Shown: one piece after another, positions 25,876 through 36,500 of the stretch
How the letters are laid out: each line of letters starts with the position of its first letter
How positions within the stretch are numbered: position 1 is the stretch's first letter
From: Flavobacterium sp. 102
GTDB lineage: Bacteria > Bacteroidota > Bacteroidia > Flavobacteriales > Flavobacteriaceae
Reading direction: 5' to 3'
DNA: 64,000 nt
NCBI RefSeq assembly: GCF_003634615.1
Contig: NZ_RBKX01000001.1
Location: 496,001-560,000 of the forward strand
Position numbers and translations under genes: made by a program
The notes under the pieces: generated by a model
Told to the model about the DNA's origin: nothing
The model's database searches: none
The model's input: the letters and a program-made list of their open reading frames with translations, nothing else

Positions 25876-26378
25876 TTAGGTTTCAATTTTTTCCGAGGTC
25901 TCAAGGTATAACAAATAGAATTCAAGATGTTATTACTTGTTTTGAAATTGAAGTTGATAAAATAAAGTCTCCCGATTTTAATTTGTCAAGTAATGAGGTT
26001 TTAGAGTTAATTAGACCGCACTTAGAAAAAATAGATTTTACTTGTGAAACAGGAAAATCCAAAGAAAAAAAAATTAGCGTTCCTGTTTTATTTGGTTACG
26101 ATAATAAAATAGACAAAGCTTTTAATGCAGATGCTGTAAGTAATGATGGTAAAATCGTTATTGAAATTGAAGCTGGTAGAGCAACCGAGAACAATCAATT
26201 CCTCAAAGATATTTTTCAAGCTTGTATGATGTTTGAAGTTGAATATTTAGTAATTGTAGTACGGAATGTTTACAGAGGACATAAAGATTTTGAAATTATA
26301 CACACTTTTTTAGAAACACTTTATATTTCAAATCGCCTTCATCTTCCTTTAAAAGGAATCTTATTAATTGGTTATTAG
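25872..26378 (+). CDS. Probable restriction endonuclease-like protein (PD-(D/E)XK type)
   Basis: 168 residues, apparently complete. The centre shows a nuclease-like pattern: FNADAVSNDGKIVIEIEAGRA, with an aspartate followed by E-x-E. Then come NQFLKDIFQACMM and YLVIVVRNVYRG, and the end LPLKGILLIGY recalls a family of uncharacterised nuclease-like proteins. Its place directly behind a C5-methylase remnant supports a type II restriction role. No cognate methylase is left beside it, so it is either inactive, unexpressed or protected by a methylase elsewhere. The catalytic Lys of classical PD-(D/E)XK is not obvious. Confidence 0.5.
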   Translation: MIRFQFFPRSQGITNRIQDVITCFEIEVDKIKSPDFNLSSNEVLELIRPHLEKIDFTCETGKSKEKKISVPVLFGYDNKIDKAFNADAVSNDGKIVIEIEAGRATENNQFLKDIFQACMMFEVEYLVIVVRNVYRGHKDFEIIHTFLETLYISNRLHLPLKGILLIGY

Positions 26379-26408
26379 TACACTTATCATCGAGACTTGC
26401 ACCTAACG

Positions 26409-26438
26409 TAGTGATAACGGTGGTTTAAGCCGTCACTA
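26409..26438. terminator. Hairpin between the nuclease-like gene and dgt
   Basis: TAGTG-ATA-ACGG can pair with CCGTCACTA, with a three-base bulge, followed by TTTTATT on the plus strand. The dgt stop codon lies in the loop region. Confidence 0.45.
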
Positions 26439-27759
26439 TTTTATTCAACTCCACCGCTTTTCCATCGGTTAACATCGAGATGAAATGACAAATATGAAGC
26501 AATCTTTCATAGAGACTTTCTTTTTCCAAATGGTGTTTTTCGGGAAGGATTTTCATTAACAATTTATCGTAATTTGTGGCTTTGCCATCATACGTATTGT
26601 TGTAAGCCGTGATGAATTTGTCCAACAAATTATTGATGATTTGGTAACCCGAAAGCTCTTTTTCAATCACTTCGCGGCTTTGGTAAATGTTCTTTACACT
26701 TAGCTTAATGATGTCATCCATTTGGGCTTTGTACTTGCTTTTATCGGTCAAAGCGAAATGGAATTCTCCTTTCAGAATCGCTTCTTCATTTTCAACAAAC
26801 ACACGAACAGCATCGTTGATTAAGTTGCCAATGGCTAACGCGCGCAAATAACTGATTCGGTCTTCTTTGGTGGTTAACGTTTGGTATTTTGCGGCGTCAA
26901 TGGTGTCTTTGACCAATTTGATTAAATATTCTAATGCGTAATCTTCGGAAACTAAGCCGAGATTGATGCCGTCTTCAAAATCGATTATCGTGTAACAAAT
27001 ATCATCGGCGGCTTCTACTAAAAACGCTAACGGATGGCGTTCATAACCCACATCTGCTCCGGTTTTGTTGGAAATCATGCCCAATTCTTCGGCAACTTCT
27101 TTGAAAAAAGCAACATCAGATTGAAAGAAACCATATTTTTTATCGGCTATATTTTTGGTGGGTTTTTTAGGCAAACTTTCTTTCGGGTATTTGGTAAAAG
27201 CACCCAATGTTGCATACGACAAACGCAAACTGCCTTCAATTCCCGGACGAGAACTCGTCAATACTGAAAACCCATTGGCATTGCCTTCAAAATCGATTAA
27301 ATCTTGCCATTGCTTTGGCGTTAATTGGTCTTTGTATTGTTGGCCTTTTCCAATTGAAAAATATTCACCAATTGCTTTTTCCCCTGAATGTCCGAATGGT
27401 GGATTGCCAATGTCGTGTGCCAATGCGGCTGCGGCAACAATGGCCCCGAAATCGTTCATGTGATATCCATGGATTTCTTTTAGATACGGGTATTTTTCAA
27501 TGATTTTTTTGCCAACCAATCTTCCTATGGAACGACCAACTACCGAAACTTCCAAACTGTGCGTTAACCTTGTGTGCACAAAATCGGTTTTGGATAATGG
27601 AATCACTTGGGTTTTATCTTGTAAACTTCTGAAAGCTGACGAAAAGATAATACGATCATAATCGACTTCAAAGCCGAGACGCGTGTCGTCTTGTTCGATG
27701 CGCAATCTTTTGCCGGTGTCGCCTTGGCGTTTTAAAGATAAAAGTTGTTCCCAGGTCAT
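26425..27759 (-). CDS. dgt: dGTP triphosphohydrolase (dGTPase)
   Basis: 444 residues with HD-domain metal ligands: THSLEVSVVG, then AALAHDIGNPPFGHSGEKAI, and a later aspartate in LVEAADDICYTIIDFEDG. The N-terminal RLRIEQDDTRLGFEVDYDRIIFSSAFRSLQDKTQV is typical of dGTPases. It hydrolyses dGTP to deoxyguanosine and triphosphate, tuning dNTP pools. It fits functionally with the nearby ribonucleotide reductase genes, although they are separate units. Confidence 0.92.
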   Translation of the reverse strand: MTWEQLLSLKRQGDTGKRLRIEQDDTRLGFEVDYDRIIFSSAFRSLQDKTQVIPLSKTDFVHTRLTHSLEVSVVGRSIGRLVGKKIIEKYPYLKEIHGYHMNDFGAIVAAAALAHDIGNPPFGHSGEKAIGEYFSIGKGQQYKDQLTPKQWQDLIDFEGNANGFSVLTSSRPGIEGSLRLSYATLGAFTKYPKESLPKKPTKNIADKKYGFFQSDVAFFKEVAEELGMISNKTGADVGYERHPLAFLVEAADDICYTIIDFEDGINLGLVSEDYALEYLIKLVKDTIDAAKYQTLTTKEDRISYLRALAIGNLINDAVRVFVENEEAILKGEFHFALTDKSKYKAQMDDIIKLSVKNIYQSREVIEKELSGYQIINNLLDKFITAYNNTYDGKATNYDKLLMKILPEKHHLEKESLYERLLHICHFISMLTDGKAVELNKIVTA

Positions 27760-27776
27760 GGTGATTAAGGATTAAG

Positions 27777-27815
27777 CCCTTCGACTCCCGATAGCTATCG
27801 GGACAGGGTGACAGT
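27777..27815. repeat. Dispersed repeat with CCCGATAGCTATCGGG palindrome
   Basis: CCCTTCGACTCCCGATAGC followed by TATCGGGACAGGGTGACAG: the outer parts belong to the GTCGAAGG...GTGACA family, and the centre is a perfect 16-bp palindrome. It lies between dgt and the GNAT gene. Confidence 0.65.
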
Positions 27816-27841
27816 TAATTAGTTTTATCAAAAATACATTT

Positions 27842-28294
27842 TTAATTTAGACTTTTCTTCATGCAAACGCTGTTTTCAACACCAATGTATTGTCCAAAAT
27901 TATCTATGATTTCATAGCCTAATTTTTGGTATAACCCAATGGCGTCTTTTTGGAGATAACCGGTTTCGAGTATGGCAAATTGATAACCTTCTTCTTTCGC
28001 CCAAAGTTCTAATTCGGTTACAATGGCTTTCGCGATTCCTTTGCCTCGGTATTCGGGCAACGTGTACATTCGTTTGATTTCAACGGTTTCGGAATCGTAT
28101 TCTTTATAAGCACCAATGCCAACCGCTAGGTCATTTTCATAACAAACTAATGCATTTTTAAGCAAATTGCTTTTATTAAATTGGGCATAAAAGGCGTGAT
28201 CTTCACCGTCCAGAATTCTCAAATAAGCATCGAGTTGGATGACTAAGTCCCCAAAATCTTTGTTATCCGAAGTGGTTCTGACCGTTGAAATCAT
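27842..28294 (-). CDS. GNAT family N-acetyltransferase
   Basis: 150 residues with a GNAT core. The acetyl-CoA loop lies in LPEYRGKGIAKAIVTELELWAKEEGY, followed by ILETGYLQKDAIGLYQKLGYEIID. The substrate cannot be told. It starts 2 bp after the RDD gene ends, so it is co-transcribed with that gene and the 74-aa gene upstream. Confidence 0.88.
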   Translation of the reverse strand: MISTVRTTSDNKDFGDLVIQLDAYLRILDGEDHAFYAQFNKSNLLKNALVCYENDLAVGIGAYKEYDSETVEIKRMYTLPEYRGKGIAKAIVTELELWAKEEGYQFAILETGYLQKDAIGLYQKLGYEIIDNFGQYIGVENSVCMKKSLN

Positions 28295-28296
28295 TC

Positions 28297-28794
28297 TTAT
28301 TCTTCGTTAGGCGTTGTTGCGGTATAAAACAATCGCTTTTCTGCTTCCAATGCTCTTTTATCAACAACATAGGTTTTCGAAATGCTGTCGTGCCAAGTGC
28401 GAGCCGGAAAACCGATGATAGACAACGCATTAAACGGAATCAATCGGCACAACGAACGCATTAAAATCATTTCGTTATGGGGTTTTTCTCCGTTTTGATC
28501 AACTACTATGGTTTGGGTGATCCATTTTCCAACTGTTCTGGCAGAGAATATCTCAAAAACATTGTAATAAAACAGCGCGATACAAGTAGTAATGGTGTAT
28601 TGTGCCAAAGTATTGGTCGGCAAACTGTTCACAAAACTCTTGTCGCCACTGGCTTCGGCTTTGGCCACAATAAAAACCAAGACTATAAAGAACAAGATGA
28701 GTTGCATTACGGTATCGATTAATAAATTCAGAAACCTTTGACTGTGTGAAGCTAAAAGTTCATCAGATACTGTAAACGGCTTTCGTTGTTCCAT
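28297..28794 (-). CDS. RDD family membrane protein
   Basis: 165 residues with three predicted membrane segments. The RDD signature Arg...Asp...Asp is present (SQRFLNLLIDTVMQLILFFIVLVF, then ARTVGKWITQTIVVDQNGEKP and ARTWHDSISKTYVVDKR). Family members are poorly characterised, and some affect ion or antiporter functions. It lies between a small hypothetical gene and a GNAT gene in one tight operon. Confidence 0.85.
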   Translation of the reverse strand: MEQRKPFTVSDELLASHSQRFLNLLIDTVMQLILFFIVLVFIVAKAEASGDKSFVNSLPTNTLAQYTITTCIALFYYNVFEIFSARTVGKWITQTIVVDQNGEKPHNEMILMRSLCRLIPFNALSIIGFPARTWHDSISKTYVVDKRALEAEKRLFYTATTPNEE

Positions 28795-28797
28795 AAT

Positions 28798-29022
28798 TTA
28801 TTCTTTCTGGTTGGCCAAAAAGAAATTCCTCGATTTCTTTGGGTATTGATTGAAACTTTTATCGCTAGGATTAGCAATGACCGTTTTGATATTGATTTCG
28901 TCTCCGAGTTTAAAACTCGCTTCGGTGTATTTATAATCCAATAAATATTCGCCACAGAAATAATTTCCGTTTTCGTCTTTTTCTATGATGCCGGTGTAAA
29001 CCCCTTTTTTTTCTTTTGACAT
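28798..29022 (-). CDS. Conserved-looking hypothetical protein, 74 aa
   Basis: I start it at the ATG at 29022 (MSKEKKGVYTGIIEKDENG). The frame reads 17 codons further upstream but into a terminator region. The protein is soluble, charged, and has no recognised domain. It shows YFCGEYLLDYKYTEASFKLGDEINI, suggesting a small beta-barrel fold. It is followed 3 bp later by the RDD gene and is the first gene of that operon. Confidence 0.65.
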   Translation of the reverse strand: MSKEKKGVYTGIIEKDENGNYFCGEYLLDYKYTEASFKLGDEINIKTVIANPSDKSFNQYPKKSRNFFLANQKE

Positions 29023-29058
29023 GATGCTTTTATTAATATTTCCAAAAGTAGTTAAAAT

Positions 29059-29090
29059 GAAAACAGCTATCAAATTGACAGCTGTTTTTC
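29059..29090 (-). terminator. Terminator downstream of nrdA
   Basis: AAAACAGCT pairs with AGCTGTTTT around a 12-base loop. On the minus strand it is followed by a T-rich tract. Confidence 0.65.
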
Positions 29091-29120
29091 TATGTTCTTT
29101 ATTCTTTTTCTATTCTCTAA

Positions 29121-31553
29121 TTACGATCCACACATTTCGCAATCATCACCACCATTTGCGGCAGCGGCTCTGGCTTGTTCTACCATCGCGGCAAAATCTT
29201 CGGCGGTCATTTCTCCGGTTTCGTTTGGTGCTACTACTTCAACGCCTACCGCTTCCGGTTCGGATAAGATTGGTTCGGCTTTTTTATCGTTGTTCAAAGT
29301 GAACTTGATGGCGTCAACCGCAGCTTTGGTTCTTAAGTAATACATACCGGTTTTCAAGCCGCTTTTCCAAGCATAGAAATGCATTGACGTTAGTTTCGCA
29401 TAGTTGGCATCTTGCATAAACAAGTTCAACGATTGCGATTGGTCAATGAAATAACCTCTGTGGCGTGACATATCAATAATGTCTTTCATCGACATTTCCC
29501 AAACGGTTTTGTAGAGTTCTTTTAAGTCTTCCGGAATTCTTTCGATGCCTTGCACGGAACCATTGTTGCGCATGATTTCTTGCTTCAAAGTTTCGTCCCA
29601 TAAGCCTCTTTCTACTAGGTCGGTCAACAAGTGTTTGTTTACCACAATAAATTCTCCCGACAATACACGACGCGTGTAAATGTTAGAAGTATAAGGTTCG
29701 AAAGCTTCGTTGTTCCCCAAGATTTGAGACGTAGAAGCCGTTGGCATCGGTGCTACCAATAATGAGTTTCTCACACCATGTTTTACTACTTCTTTGCGCA
29801 AACTTGCCCAATCCCATCGGCCTGATAATTCTTCGTCTTTGATGTTCCAAAGGTTGTGTTGGAACAAACCTTCTGAAATTGGCGAACCTTTAAAGCTTGA
29901 ATAAGGTCCTTCTTCTTTTGCCATTTCCATGGAAGCGGTTACGGCGGCGAAGTATAAGGTTTCGAATATTTCTTGGTTTAATTGTTTCGCTTCATCGCTG
30001 GTGAATGGCATTCTCAATAAAATAAACGCATCGGCCAAACCTTGTACGCCTAATCCAACCGGACGGTGACGCATGTTAGAGTTCTCAGCTTCTTTTACCG
30101 GATAGTAATTTCTGTCGATTACTTTGTTCAAGTTGCGGGTTACGCGTTTGGTTACGTTGAATAACAATTCGTGGTCGAATTTGTTGTTGCTGACAAACAT
30201 TGGCAACGAAATGGAAGCCAAGTTACAAACGGCAATTTCGTCTTCAGACGTGTATTCCATGATTTCAGTACACAAATTAGACGAACGAATGGTTCCCAAA
30301 TTCTTTTGGTTCGATTTTCTGTTCGCGGCATCTTTGTACAACATGTATGGTGTTCCGGTTTCGATTTGTGATTCGAGGATTTTCTCCCAAAGTTCACGTG
30401 CTTTTACCGTTTTTCTTCCTTTTCCTTGTGCTTCGTATGAGGTGTACATCGCTTCAAACTCATCGCCGTAAACATCACATAATCCCGGACATTCATTTGG
30501 ACACATTAAAGTCCATTGCGCATCTTCTTCTACGCGTTTCATGAACAAATCTGAGGTCCACATCGCGAAAAATAAATCACGCGCACGCATTTCTTCTTTT
30601 CCGGTGTTCTTTTTCAAATCTAGGAATTCGAAGATATCGGCATGCCAAGTTTCCAAATAAATGGCAAAACTTCCTTTTCTTTTTCCGCCGCCTTGGTCAA
30701 CGTAACGCGCGGTGTCGTTGAATACACGCAACATTGGAACGATTCCGTTGGAGGTTCCGTTTGTACCACGAATGTACGAACCGGTTGCACGAACGTTATG
30801 AATTGACAAACCAATTCCACCGGCTGATTGCGAAATTTTCGCCGTGTTTTTTAATGTATCGTAAATACCATCGATGCTGTCATCTTTCATCGACAACAAG
30901 AAACAAGACGACATTTGTGGTTTTGGTGTTCCTGCGTTGAATAATGTTGGTGTTGCGTGGGTAAAGAACTTTTTCGACATTAAGTCGTAAGTTTCGATTA
31001 CCGATTCTAAGTCGTTTAAGTGAATTCCAACCGACACACGCATTAACATGTGTTGTGGACGTTCTACGATTTTACCGTTGATTTTTAACAAATACGAACG
31101 CTCTAAGGTTTTGAAACCAAAGTAATCGTAGTTAAAATCACGGTTGTATATGATGTGAGAGTTTAAAAACTCGGCATTTTCCTGAATAACTTGATGTACT
31201 TCCTCTGAAAGCAATGGTGCTTGTTGGTTCGTTCTAGGATTTACATAGTGAAACATTTCGTTCATTGTTTCTGAGAACGATTTATTGGTATTTTTATGTA
31301 AGTTAGATACCGCAATACGAGCGGCTAATTGAGCGTAATCCGGGTGTGTTACTGTCATTGATGCGGCTGTTTCCGCAGCTAGGTTATCTAATTCAGAAGT
31401 AGTTACTCCATCGTACAAACCTTCAATAACTTTCATCGCTACTTTTACAGCGTCTACCAATTCATTCAAACCATAGCATAGTTTTTTAATTCTATCTGTG
31501 ATTTTGTCAAACATTACCGGTTCTTTGTGACCGTCTCTCTTTACTACGTACAT
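29121..31553 (-). CDS. nrdA: Ribonucleoside-diphosphate reductase, alpha subunit (class I)
   Basis: 810 residues: an N-terminal ATP-cone (about 1-95; [20 protein letters not shown]), then the barrel domain with [10 protein letters not shown] and the conserved end region [36 protein letters not shown]-terminal redox pair CEMC ends the protein. It reduces ribonucleoside diphosphates to dNDPs, with the radical supplied by NrdB. It lies 126 bp downstream of nrdB on the same strand. Confidence 0.95.
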   Translation of the reverse strand: MYVVKRDGHKEPVMFDKITDRIKKLCYGLNELVDAVKVAMKVIEGLYDGVTTSELDNLAAETAASMTVTHPDYAQLAARIAVSNLHKNTNKSFSETMNEMFHYVNPRTNQQAPLLSEEVHQVIQENAEFLNSHIIYNRDFNYDYFGFKTLERSYLLKINGKIVERPQHMLMRVSVGIHLNDLESVIETYDLMSKKFFTHATPTLFNAGTPKPQMSSCFLLSMKDDSIDGIYDTLKNTAKISQSAGGIGLSIHNVRATGSYIRGTNGTSNGIVPMLRVFNDTARYVDQGGGKRKGSFAIYLETWHADIFEFLDLKKNTGKEEMRARDLFFAMWTSDLFMKRVEEDAQWTLMCPNECPGLCDVYGDEFEAMYTSYEAQGKGRKTVKARELWEKILESQIETGTPYMLYKDAANRKSNQKNLGTIRSSNLCTEIMEYTSEDEIAVCNLASISLPMFVSNNKFDHELLFNVTKRVTRNLNKVIDRNYYPVKEAENSNMRHRPVGLGVQGLADAFILLRMPFTSDEAKQLNQEIFETLYFAAVTASMEMAKEEGPYSSFKGSPISEGLFQHNLWNIKDEELSGRWDWASLRKEVVKHGVRNSLLVAPMPTASTSQILGNNEAFEPYTSNIYTRRVLSGEFIVVNKHLLTDLVERGLWDETLKQEIMRNNGSVQGIERIPEDLKELYKTVWEMSMKDIIDMSRHRGYFIDQSQSLNLFMQDANYAKLTSMHFYAWKSGLKTGMYYLRTKAAVDAIKFTLNNDKKAEPILSEPEAVGVEVVAPNETGEMTAEDFAAMVEQARAAAANGGDDCEMCGS

Positions 31554-31679
31554 AAATTTTGTTTTGTGAAATAGAAAATCCCTTCGCTACTTCGAGTTAC
31601 TTGTTTTGTTTTTGTTAATCCCTTAACTTCCCATGAAACTTTCGCCTCACAGAAAACTTCAAAAAAATTTGAAATATTT

Positions 31680-32657
31680 TTAAAAATCAGCGTCGAAACT
31701 GATTTTTTGATCGTCGGTATCTTTTGACATTACGCCTGCTTTTTGGTATTCAGCTACGCGTTTTTCAAAGAAATTGGTTTTTCCTTGTAACGAAATCATA
31801 TCCATGAAATCGAAAGGATTATTAGAATTGTAAACTCTTTTGCACCCAAGCTCAACTAATAATCTGTCGGCTACAAATTCTAGATATTGTGTCATTAAAT
31901 TGGCGTTCATCCCAATCAAACTTACCGGAAGCGACTCAGTGATAAATTCTCTTTCGATAGTCAAAGCGTCAGTGATGATTTCGGTAATTCTGGCTTTAGA
32001 CACTTTATTTACCAAATGGTGATTGTGCAAATGCACGGCAAAATCGCAGTGAACGCCTTCGTCACGAGAAATTAATTCGTTTGAAAAGGTCAATCCCGGC
32101 ATTAAACCACGTTTTTTCAACCAGAAAATCGAACAGAAAGCGCCTGAAAAGAAAATTCCTTCTACGGCTGCGAAAGCGATTAGTCTTTCGGCGAATGAAT
32201 CGGAACTAATCCATTTCATTGCCCAATCGGCTTTTTTCTTAACGGCAGGAAAAACGTCAATGGCGTTGAACAATTGATTTTTCTCGGCTTCGTCTTTTAC
32301 ATAGGTATCAATCAACAACGAATAAGTTTCGCTGTGGATGTTTTCCATCATGATTTGGAAACCGTAGAAAAACTTGGCTTCCGGATATTGTACTTCATTT
32401 ACAAAATTTTCGGCCAAATTTTCATTTACAATTCCGTCAGAAGCGGCGAAAAAAGCTAAAATATGTTTGATGAAATATTTTTCATCGTTGCTCAACTTGT
32501 TATTCCAATCGGATAAATCTTGGTGCAAGTCGATTTCCTCGGCCGTCCAAAAACTGGCTTCCATTTTTTTATACCAATCCCAAATATCATGATGTTTGAT
32601 TGGGAAAATCACGAAGCGGTTTTTGTTTTCTTGTAATATTGGTTCGATAGCAGCCAT
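31680..32657 (-). CDS. nrdB: Ribonucleoside-diphosphate reductase, beta subunit
   Basis: 325 residues. Di-iron ligands and radical tyrosine regions are visible: [17 protein letters not shown], then [17 protein letters not shown], and later [15 protein letters not shown]. It generates the tyrosyl radical used by NrdA. It is first in the nrdB-nrdA unit. Both genes read away from a 343-bp gap with a possible minus-7 box. No NrdR box was seen there. Confidence 0.95.
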   Translation of the reverse strand: MAAIEPILQENKNRFVIFPIKHHDIWDWYKKMEASFWTAEEIDLHQDLSDWNNKLSNDEKYFIKHILAFFAASDGIVNENLAENFVNEVQYPEAKFFYGFQIMMENIHSETYSLLIDTYVKDEAEKNQLFNAIDVFPAVKKKADWAMKWISSDSFAERLIAFAAVEGIFFSGAFCSIFWLKKRGLMPGLTFSNELISRDEGVHCDFAVHLHNHHLVNKVSKARITEIITDALTIEREFITESLPVSLIGMNANLMTQYLEFVADRLLVELGCKRVYNSNNPFDFMDMISLQGKTNFFEKRVAEYQKAGVMSKDTDDQKISFDADF

Positions 32658-32742
32658 TTTGAAATTATTATTGATTATTGGGGTGATTTTTATTAAAATC
32701 TGTCTGTTACAAAGATTGTCAAACGAAACGTAAAATGAAAGC

Positions 32743-32750
32743 CAAACTTA
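32743..32750 (-). promoter_or_regulatory. Candidate minus-7 box for nrdBA
   Basis: On the minus strand it reads TAAGTTTG, matching TAnnTTTG, 85 bp before the nrdB start codon. A TTG lies 24 bp upstream, slightly too far for a standard minus-33. Confidence 0.35.
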
Positions 32751-32941
32751 TTCACAATCGGCTCTAGTTTTTAACAAATAAGCGTTTTGTTTAATTTTTT
32801 TGAACATATTTCAACTTGTTGATTTTCAATAAATTAGTTTTTTGAAAAACGTCAAAAAGCCCTAAAACAAAGGAAGTTAAGAATTTACTGATGGGTAAAT
32901 TTTAACATTTCAGCAACTTCTGAAAGCGGTTTTTTCAGCCT

Positions 32942-32980
32942 AAAAAAAGAGCGGTTTTTCGCTTGAAAAAACCGCTCTCT
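32942..32980 (-). terminator. Terminator of the lysine-rich exported protein gene
   Basis: AGAGCGGTTTTT pairs with AAAAACCGCTCT around a short loop, followed on the minus strand by seven T. Confidence 0.85.
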
Positions 32981-33000
32981 GCAAAGTGTACTTTTATTTC

Positions 33001-33507
33001 TTATTTGTCATCCGAAATATAGGTTTTATTACCATTAGAGTTAATATAATACCTTCCTCCTCTTGGCCCGGTATACACTTTTTTACCTTTATAATTTCCT
33101 GTCACCTTGTCTTTATTATTCTTAGGTGCTTTCTCGTTGGAGACTCTTTCTTTTATTGTTTTTTTAGTTTTGGCTTCTGTTTTATTGGCTGTTGCTTTTG
33201 CTTTTCCGGCTGCTGAATTTGCTTTCCCGGTGGCTGATGCTTTGTTTTCTTTTACTTTATAGCGCTTATCCGGCGTGCCGTCTTTTTTTAAAGGTGCTTT
33301 GGTTGTGGTTTTAAAACGCTTATCCGGTGTGCCGTCTTTTTTCAAACGTGTTTTGGCTTCTTTCTCCGCTTTGGCTTTAGCTTCTTTTTCCTTTAAAGCC
33401 TTTTCTGAAGTTGCTTTGGCCGTCTTCATTTGATCTGTAAGCTTTTCTTGAGCATTCGTGTTTACTATAAAAGCAAAAAGAAAACACATTAAAAATAGTT
33501 TTTTCAT
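33001..33507 (-). CDS. Exported Lys/Ala-rich protein with PBCV-type basic adaptor motif
   Basis: 168 residues with a signal peptide (cleavage near NTNA-QE). The middle is strongly Lys/Ala rich and contains two copies of KKDGTPDKR(F/Y)K (about residues 55-85). The C-terminal 35 residues (GKKVYTGPRGGRYYINSNGNKTYI) match the PBCV-specific basic adaptor domain, first noted in Chlorella-virus proteins and also found in bacteria. The function is unknown; a surface or DNA/polysaccharide-binding role would be a guess. It is monocistronic with a strong terminator. Confidence 0.75.
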   Translation of the reverse strand: MKKLFLMCFLFAFIVNTNAQEKLTDQMKTAKATSEKALKEKEAKAKAEKEAKTRLKKDGTPDKRFKTTTKAPLKKDGTPDKRYKVKENKASATGKANSAAGKAKATANKTEAKTKKTIKERVSNEKAPKNNKDKVTGNYKGKKVYTGPRGGRYYINSNGNKTYISDDK

Positions 33508-33575
33508 CGTGATTAATTTAAATATTTACCTAGACTAAAAGTAAGAAAAAAATAAATGCAAAGTATTATTTACCA

Positions 33576-36500
33576 TTAAAAATATGCTCTCAATTGAACA
33601 TTTCCGGTGTGAATCGTCTTGCTGGTTTCGGTTTTTCTGCCTTGATAATTGATATTGATATCTAAAAATTGAGTCAAATTCTTTTGCAACAACAATCTCC
33701 ATGTCAAATTTTTCCCCGGTTGTAATCCTTCTAACATTTGAAAAGCCACCGGTAATAAGGCATCGCCAACAAACTTATTGTCATACAAGGAAAATTCGCC
33801 ATTCATCGTAAACTTCTTTTCACTGGCATAAGAAAACGAAGTCCCGAAACGACTTTGCTTTAATTGCTCCGAATTGCCTATTTGATTTTCTTTGTTTTGG
33901 TATTCATAAAATATATCCCAACTGGCATTTTTATTAAATAAATAGGAAATTTTTGGGTTGATTTGATAGGCTTTGACTTCAAAATTTTTGCTTGCATAAT
34001 TTTCAGAAAATAAAGTAGTTTTAATGGTTTTGGCGCCTAAATTAAACAACCAGGTTTTTTGAAATAAATGCGTGTACTGCAATTGATGCGATTTGTTTTC
34101 GCTTTCTTGCGAACCAACTGAAAGGAGCGTTTGGAGCTCGTTTTGGGTAAAAGTATAAGTTGTGGAATGTTTTTGTTTGCCGCGGTTGTAAAACAAACTA
34201 TTACGAAAACTGGTATTCAATCCTAATAAATTGTCATCGTCTTTGGAAAACGGATTGAGATCGAAATTGTCTCCGTTTCGACGAATTTTTCGTTCTATCA
34301 AATACGACGTTTGGTTGTAAAAATGAGACAGCACTTTCTTAAAACCTTTAGCATTTTGCCATTGCACTGGATTCAAGGTAAGCGATTGTGAAAACTTGTT
34401 CTGATGGGTTTTGACAAAAATCTGATTCGGCAAAAACACCCGAACATACCTCGCTTGATCGGGAAATGGCGCGATTTCAAATTCTTGTAATTCTTGAATT
34501 CCATTGTTGTTGTAGTCAATCCAAGTGTAAACGCCTTGTCCGGGTTCGACTTCGAGATAGGTAAACTCTTGTTGAGCAATCGTTCCGGAGGTAGTTTCAT
34601 AAGCTGTCGTGACTTGGGCAAATTGTTTGAAAAACTGGTCATTGTACAACAATCTTGAGTTTAAAGACGGTTCGTTTCCTCTTGTCGCATCTTCAAATTT
34701 CAAATTTCTGTAGTTGACAAATAAAGCCAAATTGGTTCTGTCAGTTTGAATCAATTTTGATTTTAAATAATAGGAATGTGAAGTATTTACTTTTTGTAAA
34801 AAACCGTTTTGCAAACTGTCGTTCACGCGTTGCAAATAACCCAATTCGACAAAGACTTTCGTACTATCGCCTCGACCGACAAAAGCGCCATATTCAGTAA
34901 ATCTTTGGCTCAAGGCTGACAATTGATTCGTAGCCACCAGTTTTTCCTTGTTGTCTTCTAAGCGTAAACTACCGCCAACCCAATTCTTTTTGAAATGATA
35001 ACGCGCTTGGGATTGGTTTCGAATAAAAGTAGATTTCGCATAATCGCCATCGCTATTTAAAACGCTGGTATTTTGCAATAAATTCCAATCTTTGAGTTTG
35101 AAAAATCCATTCACCAAATGACGATTTCCCGAAAAGCTTTCTGAAAAATCTAACTTTTCAAATTGATAAGTCAACTTCCCTTTTTCGGGTAAAGTAAAAT
35201 CTAAACCGTTAATCAACAAACTCTGATTGCCTTCAAAAGTCGTTAAATTCCAATCGCGATTGAATTCAATATTAAACAAACGCTCAATGGTTCGGAAATT
35301 TTCTTGTACATATTGGTAATTCCCAAACGCATCAATTTGCCATTTCTTGGAAAACAGTCTTTGTTTGAAATTCAGTTTTCCGGCAACTCCTTTATTATTG
35401 TTGTCATCTTGCGAAGAAAATAAATTTTGATCATTGTTGCTTAAGCCAATTTCGAAATCAACCAAAGTCTTTTCACTCGGATTGTATTTTCCTAAAACTG
35501 TTGCGATTTGAATTTTCGTTGGCGCAATCAATCGGGTAATTGGCTCATAATTCCCTTGAGGAATACCGGCAACTGGTTCGATATACTGGTAAATTCGACC
35601 GATAGCGGCGGTATTGGTTAAGGTGTAATTCCCTTGGTTGTTTCCGACCAAAGTGAATTTTACATTATATAATTCGTCGTCAGGATTGTTAGAATATTCG
35701 AAAACTTCTACGGTATTTACAAAGATTTTTTTATATAAAATTTTATTTTCAGAATAGGTATCTAAATACGCTGAAGGCGCATTCATCAGGTTGACATCGT
35801 CTCCGGCATTCGCCAAAATAGCGACTTGTTCAGGTGACAAACTTTGTTGCAACGGTTGGTTTTTAACATCATTTTCAGAATACAAATAACCACCTAAACT
35901 CCAATTCTTAGAAGTGTGATTTGCTCCGCCATAAGTCACAAATCGGGTGTAACTTCTATCCGAATATTGGTATTCAATGACGATTCGCATTTCGGAAGTA
36001 ATTGGAAACAATGACGTAAACGTAATTTCTCCGGCGTTATAGTCGATGATGTAATCGTTGTTTTCGCCGCGTTTTTTCAGAATTCCATTAACATAAACCC
36101 GTTCGGAACCTGAAATCACCAACACATACAATTCACCATTGTTCCCGCGTAATTTATAAGGCCCTTGATTCCCTTCTTGTCCGGTAAACGCACTTTTGGC
36201 ATATTGTCCGCGAACCAAAGCCGCTGAAGCAAATATCTCGGTTTTGTTTTCTTCACCGCCAAAAGTAAAACGCGTAGATAATCCTTGCACTTTCTTATTG
36301 AAATTCAAAAAGCGCGATTGTCGGTTTTCGAGGAATAAATCACCGGCGCGAATGTTCCATTTATCGGTGAATAATTCGATGAAAATTTGATCAAATTCAT
36401 CCAATTTTTGCGAATATCCGTTGTCTTGCAAAGGAATATTGGAATCTTGAATCGAGGCACGAAGCGAGACTTTGTCCGAAATTTTTCCGGTGATTTGCAA

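Larger units (their letters stand above)
32658..33000. other. 343-bp gap upstream of nrdB
   Basis: AT-rich non-coding DNA holding the nrdB upstream region and, at its right end, the terminator of the neighbouring lysine-rich protein gene. No NrdR-type palindrome or RNA gene was recognised. Confidence 0.6.

Noticed and set aside
26380..26440. Integron attC-like site (CCTAACG near a hairpin) after the nuclease-like gene
   Set aside because: Only one half-site-like motif is present, there is no partner GTTAGG on the other side, no integrase and no cassette series.
31554..31679. Separate regulatory element between nrdB and nrdA
   Set aside because: Contains only AT-rich sequence and a weak CTTCGCTACTTCGAG fragment; no clear terminator or promoter.
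32658..32940. NrdR box upstream of nrdB
   Set aside because: No ACACwATATwTwGTGT-like palindrome could be found in the gap.
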